DNA of 64,000 nucleotides from contig NZ_JAAILI010000014.1 in the NCBI RefSeq assembly GCF_012650175.1, forward strand, positions 1 to 64,000, given 5' to 3'. The notes under the pieces are model-generated. The model saw nothing but the letters and a program-made list of their open reading frames with translations. It searched no databases and had not been told where the DNA came from. The stretch comes from Sphingomonas sp. S2M10 (lineage in GTDB: Bacteria > Pseudomonadota > Alphaproteobacteria > Sphingomonadales > Sphingomonadaceae). The number at the start of each line of letters is the position of its first letter. Positions within the stretch are counted from its first letter, which is position 1. Positions 60,408-64,000 of the stretch are shown here, piece after piece. Both the position numbers and the translations under genes were made by a program.

Positions 60408-61772
60408 TCAGCGCGCACGGCCGCCCTTCAGCTTCGCCTTCTTGATCAGGTCGCCATACTGGTGGGCCAGCAGGTGCGACTGGATCTGCGTCACCGTATC
60501 CATGGTTACGTTGACGACGATGAGAAGGCTAGTGCCGCCCATCAGGAACGGGATGCTCATCGCGGAGAACGCCCATTCCGGGACCAGGCAGATGATGGTC
60601 AGATAGGCTGCACCGATCACGGTGATGCGGGTCAGCACATAGTCGAAATACAGCTCGGTGTTCTTGCCCGGACGGATGCCGGGGACGAAGCCGCCATAGC
60701 GCTTCAGATTGTCCGCCGTCTCCTCGGGGTTGAAGACCACCGCGGTGTAGAAGAACGAGAAGAAGATGATGCCGGCCGCGTAGAGCGACATGTAGATCGG
60801 CGAACCGTGGCGCAGCCAGATGTTCAGGTTCGAGATCAGGTCGCCGATCCAGCTCTCGCCCGACACGCTCTGGCCGGCGAACTGGGTGATCGTCAGCGGC
60901 AGCAGCAGCAGCGACGAGGCGAAGATCGGGGGGATCACGCCGGCGGTGTTGAGCTTGAGCGGCAGGTGGCTGCGCTCGGCCTGCACCCCGCGCGCGGTCT
61001 GGCGCTTGGGATACTGGATCAGGATGCGGCGCTGCGCGCGCTCCATGAAGCAGATGAACAGCACCAGCAGCGCGACGCCGACGATCACGAAGATCAGCCG
61101 CAGCGGATCGATCGAGCCCGAACGGCCGCTCTCGAACAGCTGGACGATCGTGACCGGCAGGCGGGCGACGATGCCGGCCATGATGATCAGCGAGATGCCG
61201 TTGCCGATGCCGCGGCTGGTGATCTGCTCGCCGATCCACATCAGGAACATGGTGCCGCCGATCAGGCTGACCACGGCGGTGAGGGTGAAGGCCAGGCCCG
61301 GCTCGACCACGGGGCTCAGCCCCTTGGCGGCGCCAGCGGCCTCCAGACCCTGCACCAGGAAGAAGCCCTGCACCGCGGTGAGCAGCACCGTGCCGTAGCG
61401 GGTGTACTGGTTCAGCCGCTTGCGGCCGCTCTCGCCTTCCTTCTTGATCGCGTTGAGCTGCGGCGACAGCGAGGTCGCCAGCTGCACGACGATCGACGCG
61501 GTGATATAGGGCATCACGCCCATCGCCACGATCGACATGCGCGACAGCGCGCCGCCGGTGAAGTTGTTGAAGAAGTCGAGCACGCCGCCTTGGGTCTGCT
61601 GCGCGAGCAGGCCGAGCGCGGTCGGGTCGATGCCCGGCAGCGGCACATAGCTCAGCATGCGGAAGACGATCAGCGCGCCGAGGGTGAACCACAGGCGCTT
61701 CTTGAGGTCGGTGGCCTTGCTGAACTTCGCCAGATTGATGCTGGAGGCCAGCTGGTCGGCTGCGGATGCCAT
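60408..61772 (-). CDS. secY: Protein translocase subunit SecY
   Basis: A 454-residue inner-membrane channel with about ten membrane segments. Seen: SYVPLPGIDPTALGLLAQQ and SRMSIVAMGVMPYITASIVVQL (plug and TM2), RYGTVLLTAVQGFFLVQGLE, GIGNGISLIIMAGIVARLP and the C-terminal PFLMGGTSLLIVVNVTMDTV. Length is normal. It lies after rplO and before adk. Confidence 0.98.
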   Translation of the reverse strand: MASAADQLASSINLAKFSKATDLKKRLWFTLGALIVFRMLSYVPLPGIDPTALGLLAQQTQGGVLDFFNNFTGGALSRMSIVAMGVMPYITASIVVQLATSLSPQLNAIKKEGESGRKRLNQYTRYGTVLLTAVQGFFLVQGLEAAGAAKGLSPVVEPGLAFTLTAVVSLIGGTMFLMWIGEQITSRGIGNGISLIIMAGIVARLPVTIVQLFESGRSGSIDPLRLIFVIVGVALLVLFICFMERAQRRILIQYPKRQTARGVQAERSHLPLKLNTAGVIPPIFASSLLLLPLTITQFAGQSVSGESWIGDLISNLNIWLRHGSPIYMSLYAAGIIFFSFFYTAVVFNPEETADNLKRYGGFVPGIRPGKNTELYFDYVLTRITVIGAAYLTIICLVPEWAFSAMSIPFLMGGTSLLIVVNVTMDTVTQIQSHLLAHQYGDLIKKAKLKGGRAR

Positions 61773-61953
61773 TTCGTATCTTCGTCCCGGATAAGTGACG
61801 GGCGCTCCCCCGCCCTGCGGGGAAGCATATAGGGCCTGCGCGCGGCTTGTCTAAGCCCTGCTGCGCAATTCCCGATCGCCCTGAGCTTGTCGAAGGGCCG
61901 TTTTTCTGTGGACGAGGAAGAAAGAACGGCCTTTGGGCAAGCCCAGCACGAAG

Positions 61954-61982
61954 GAAGGCGGAGCCTTGGGAGCCCCGCCTTC
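61954..61982 (-). terminator. Candidate terminator after rplO
   Basis: On the minus strand GAAGGCGG...CCGCCTTC with an about 13-nt loop is followed by CTT. It has a shorter T-run than the other terminators, so it may attenuate rather than stop transcription into secY. Confidence 0.5.
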
Positions 61983-61990
61983 GCCTTTCG

Positions 61991-62521
61991 TCAGCCCTGC
62001 TTGGCAGCCTTGGCAGCGGCTTGGGCCGTGCGGTGCTTCGCCTTGTGCTTCTCGGCGGCCGGAACGATCTCCGGCACGGTGACCGAGCCACCGGCCTTCT
62101 CGACCGCTTCGCGCGCACCGGCGGAAACGCCGGCGACGGTGAAGTTCAGCTTCGCGGTCAGTTCGCCCTTGCCGAGCAGACGCACGCCGTCCTTGCCGCC
62201 ACGGGCCAGGCCGGCGGCCTTCAGCGCGGCGTGATCGATGTCGGTGCCGGTCAGCTTGCCGGCGTCAACAGCCTTCTGGATCTCGCCCAGGTTCACCTCG
62301 GCATAGTCCTTGGCGAAGATGTTGTTGAAGCCGCGCTTCGGCAGACGCATGTGGAGCGGCATCTGGCCGCCCTCGAAGCCCTTGATCGAGACGCCTTCGC
62401 GGCTCTTCTGACCCTTGACGCCGCGGCCGCCGGTCTTGCCCTTGCCCGAGCCGATACCACGGCCGATGCGCATGCGGCGATGACGGGCGCCCTGGTTGTC
62501 GTTGAGTTCGTTCAGCTTCAT
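61991..62521 (-). CDS. rplO: 50S ribosomal protein L15
   Basis: A 176-residue L15. Seen: [60 protein letters not shown] and [19 protein letters not shown] text. The C-terminal tail ([19 protein letters not shown]) makes it a little longer than E. coli L15 (144 aa). It follows the ACT gene on the same strand, with 157 nt between. Confidence 0.98.
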   Translation of the reverse strand: MKLNELNDNQGARHRRMRIGRGIGSGKGKTGGRGVKGQKSREGVSIKGFEGGQMPLHMRLPKRGFNNIFAKDYAEVNLGEIQKAVDAGKLTGTDIDHAALKAAGLARGGKDGVRLLGKGELTAKLNFTVAGVSAGAREAVEKAGGSVTVPEIVPAAEKHKAKHRTAQAAAKAAKQG

Positions 62522-62678
62522 GATGTGTGCACTCGCTTTCGCTTTTGTCGCGCGTTGTAAGGAAGCGCGGGCTCATAGCGGTGAGCGAGGGGAATGTCGA
62601 CTCTTGTTTACTAGGCGGCATCGGCAAAGCGCATGGCAAGGCCAACGCCGATTAGCAGCAGCCGCTCTCGACCAAGTC

Positions 62679-63104
62679 TCAACTCCGCGTCGCGCAAGCC
62701 TCACGTTGCACCAGCGAGAGGATCTCGATGGCCCTTTGCGCCATCCCCTCCGGAACGAATACATTGTCGTGATAATATGCAGCAATCATATTGCAGGGTA
62801 TGCCGTGGTCGGCGAGCGCCGTAGCCACCCCAGCAGTGAGCCCGACGCCATCCAGGGCAGAAAATACCTCCAGCACAATCCGGGCCATAGGCATCGCCAG
62901 TGAAAAACCATGCCGTTTCGCATCCGACTCCTCAAGAACCAGGGCAACCCCCTCGTTTTCCCGAAACGTTGCGAGACTCCGACTCGAAAGGGAGGTAACG
63001 ACGTCCACGTCATTTGTTGTGCAGAAATAATACCTGCCCTCTTTAAGAGTAGGCTTCATGCCCGCCAGCATAGCCAGGCGGTCGCGCACAAGTTCGTTTT
63101 CCAT
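62679..63104 (-). CDS. ACT-domain protein inserted in the ribosomal cluster
   Basis: About 141 residues. The C-terminal part reads MPMARIVLEVFSALDGVGLTAGVATALADHGIPCNMIAAYYHDNVFVPEG, typical of an ACT-like regulatory domain of the CASTOR kind. The N-terminal half (MENELVRDRLAMLAGMKPTLKEGRYYFCTTND) is less characterised. ACT domains bind amino acids. The gene is AT-richer than its ribosomal neighbours and lies between rplO and rpmD. The upstream start at 63158 adds 18 unlikely residues. It may be acquired, with a function unrelated to translation. Confidence 0.75.
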   Translation of the reverse strand: MENELVRDRLAMLAGMKPTLKEGRYYFCTTNDVDVVTSLSSRSLATFRENEGVALVLEESDAKRHGFSLAMPMARIVLEVFSALDGVGLTAGVATALADHGIPCNMIAAYYHDNVFVPEGMAQRAIEILSLVQREACATRS

Positions 63105-63263
63105 TTCTAATCCCAAAACATCTGAATTGGCCGATATGGACCCAGCCTGACGGATCACACTGGGCGGCTAATTCGATGACTGTCGCGACGAAAGTGGATC
63201 ACGCACGGACTATATCTGCATCGCGATCCTTTGCCTAGCGCGGGCGATGGGCAACCAAAAACG

Positions 63264-63294
63264 AAAAAGGGCGGTGGTTGCCCACCGCCCTTTT
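63264..63294 (-). terminator. Strong terminator after rpmD
   Basis: AAAAGGGCGGTGG-TTGC-CCACCGCCCTTTT, a 13-bp stem with A/T ends on both strands. On the minus strand it is followed by TCGTTTTT. It lies 32 nt after rpmD. It should end transcription from the spc operon, so the genes to the left likely need their own promoter. Confidence 0.93.
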
Positions 63295-63325
63295 CCAATG
63301 TCGCTTGGGTCAGCGAACCGAAGCC

Positions 63326-63505
63326 TCAGCCCTCGATCACTTCCACCATGTGCGGCAGCTTGCGGATCATGCCGCGGACCTCGGGGCTGTCTTCCAGCTC
63401 CGAAACCTTGTGCATCTTGTTGAGGCCAAGGCCGATCAGCGTGGCGCGCTGATCCTTGGTGCGGCGGATCGGCGAGCCGATCTGCTTGATCTTGATCTTC
63501 GCCAT
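63326..63505 (-). CDS. rpmD: 50S ribosomal protein L30
   Basis: A 59-residue L30: [59 protein letters not shown]. It is short, as usual. It follows rpsE by 6 nt and precedes the terminator at 63264. Confidence 0.98.
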   Translation of the reverse strand: MAKIKIKQIGSPIRRTKDQRATLIGLGLNKMHKVSELEDSPEVRGMIRKLPHMVEVIEG

Positions 63506-63511
63506 GATCGA

Positions 63512-64000
63512 TTACTCCGTAACGGCCGCAGCGTCCGCCTCGGCGGTCTGCGAACCACCGCGGCCGAGCAGGTCGGCGATCTTCTTGCCACGGCGCTGCG
63601 CGACCGACTTCGGCGAAGTCTGCTCACCCAGGGCCTCGAACGTGGCGCGGATCATGTTGTACGGGTTCGAGGTGCCGACCGACTTGGTCACCACATCGGC
63701 CACGCCCAGCGATTCGAAGATCGCGCGCATCGGGCCGCCGGCGATGATGCCGGTACCCTGGGGCGCCGAACGGACGGTCACGCGGCCTGCGCCGAAATGG
63801 CCGTTGCCGTCGTGGTGCAGCGTGCGGCCTTCCTTCAGCGGAACGCGGATCATAGCCTTCTTCGCCGAAGCGGTCGCCTTCGAGATGGCTTCCGGCACTT
63901 CGCGCGCCTTGCCATGACCGAAGCCGACACGGCCCTTGCCGTCGCCGACGACGACGAGCGCTGCGAAGCCGAAGCGCTTGCCGCCCTTCACCGTCTTCGA
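63512..64000 (-). CDS. rpsE: 30S ribosomal protein S5 (5' end cut by window)
   Basis: The C-terminal part of S5, at least 162 residues: [82 protein letters not shown] and [22 protein letters not shown]. The true start lies to the right of the window. First visible gene of the spc operon on this side. Confidence 0.98.
   Translation of the reverse strand, partial: SKTVKGGKRFGFAALVVVGDGKGRVGFGHGKAREVPEAISKATASAKKAMIRVPLKEGRTLHHDGNGHFGAGRVTVRSAPQGTGIIAGGPMRAIFESLGVADVVTKSVGTSNPYNMIRATFEALGEQTSPKSVAQRRGKKIADLLGRGGSQTAEADAAAVTE

Noticed and set aside
59964..61832. A 622-codon plus-strand frame across adk and secY
   Set aside because: It is opposite two certain genes and reads as Arg/His/Gln-rich noise.

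Overview
The window is GC-rich (about two-thirds G+C) chromosomal DNA of an alphaproteobacterium, most likely a Sphingomonas-like member of the Sphingomonadales. Pointers are the fused ThiS-ThiG, the hrcA-grpE next to rph-rdgB arrangement, the ThrB-type homoserine kinase after ispH, an alphaproteobacterial LexA box (GTTC-N7-GTTC) in front of uvrA, and GC-rich palindromic repeats in many intergenic gaps. Nearly all genes are chromosomal housekeeping or accessory genes. There is no phage, IS element, plasmid functions or CRISPR array.

Layout. 0.1-2 kb: gcvT-gcvH behind a tandem glycine riboswitch. 2.2-5.8 kb: a lipoprotein, then ispH-thrB-rnhA and a secreted VOC protein. 5.9-8.2 kb: scoA and scoB (3-oxoacid CoA-transferase) with an acid-phosphatase lipoprotein gene between them. 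8.4-14 kb: an outer-membrane barrel, a GST, a ThDP enzyme, a CsbD protein, an alpha/beta hydrolase and thiSG. 14-17 kb: aroQ, accB, accC and an ArsC-like gene. 17-20 kb: an NmrA oxidoreductase divergent from an HxlR regulator, then lrgA-lrgB. 20-25 kb: purL, a sensor kinase and two response regulators. 25-32.6 kb: surface and sensing proteins, namely a proline-rich protein, a large TbpB-like lipoprotein overlapping its probable Slam exporter, and a soluble globin-coupled chemotaxis-type sensor. 33-36 kb: uvrA. 36.5-38.2 kb: an AT-rich island with one frameshifted AAA/TOPRIM (OLD-like) gene. 38-49 kb: cspA-type gene, grpE, hrcA, rph, rdgB, tRNA-Tyr, an M28 peptidase, an rRNA methyltransferase, OsmC and several small envelope proteins. 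49-56 kb: glnD, small enzymes, an AidA/PixA-like protein and a prolyl oligopeptidase. 56-64 kb: the distal spc/alpha ribosomal cluster (rpsE, rpmD, rplO, secY, adk, rpsM, rpsK, rpoA, rplQ), interrupted by two unrelated genes and by terminators.

Most unusual features. (1) A 181-nt inverted-repeat element is inserted in frame in uvrA, adding about 60 residues just before a zinc module. (2) That element and the one after purL each carry a 64-nt module that folds as a perfect three-way junction. The two copies differ at ten base pairs, and every change is compensated, so the fold appears to be conserved. (3) A Slam / surface-lipoprotein pair is present in which the lipoprotein has three TbpB-like barrel signatures on a long Pro-Thr stalk. 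(4) The OLD-like gene needs a -1 shift at a T7 tract and also has an altered P-loop glycine. All calls come from reading the sequence alone; no database search was run.
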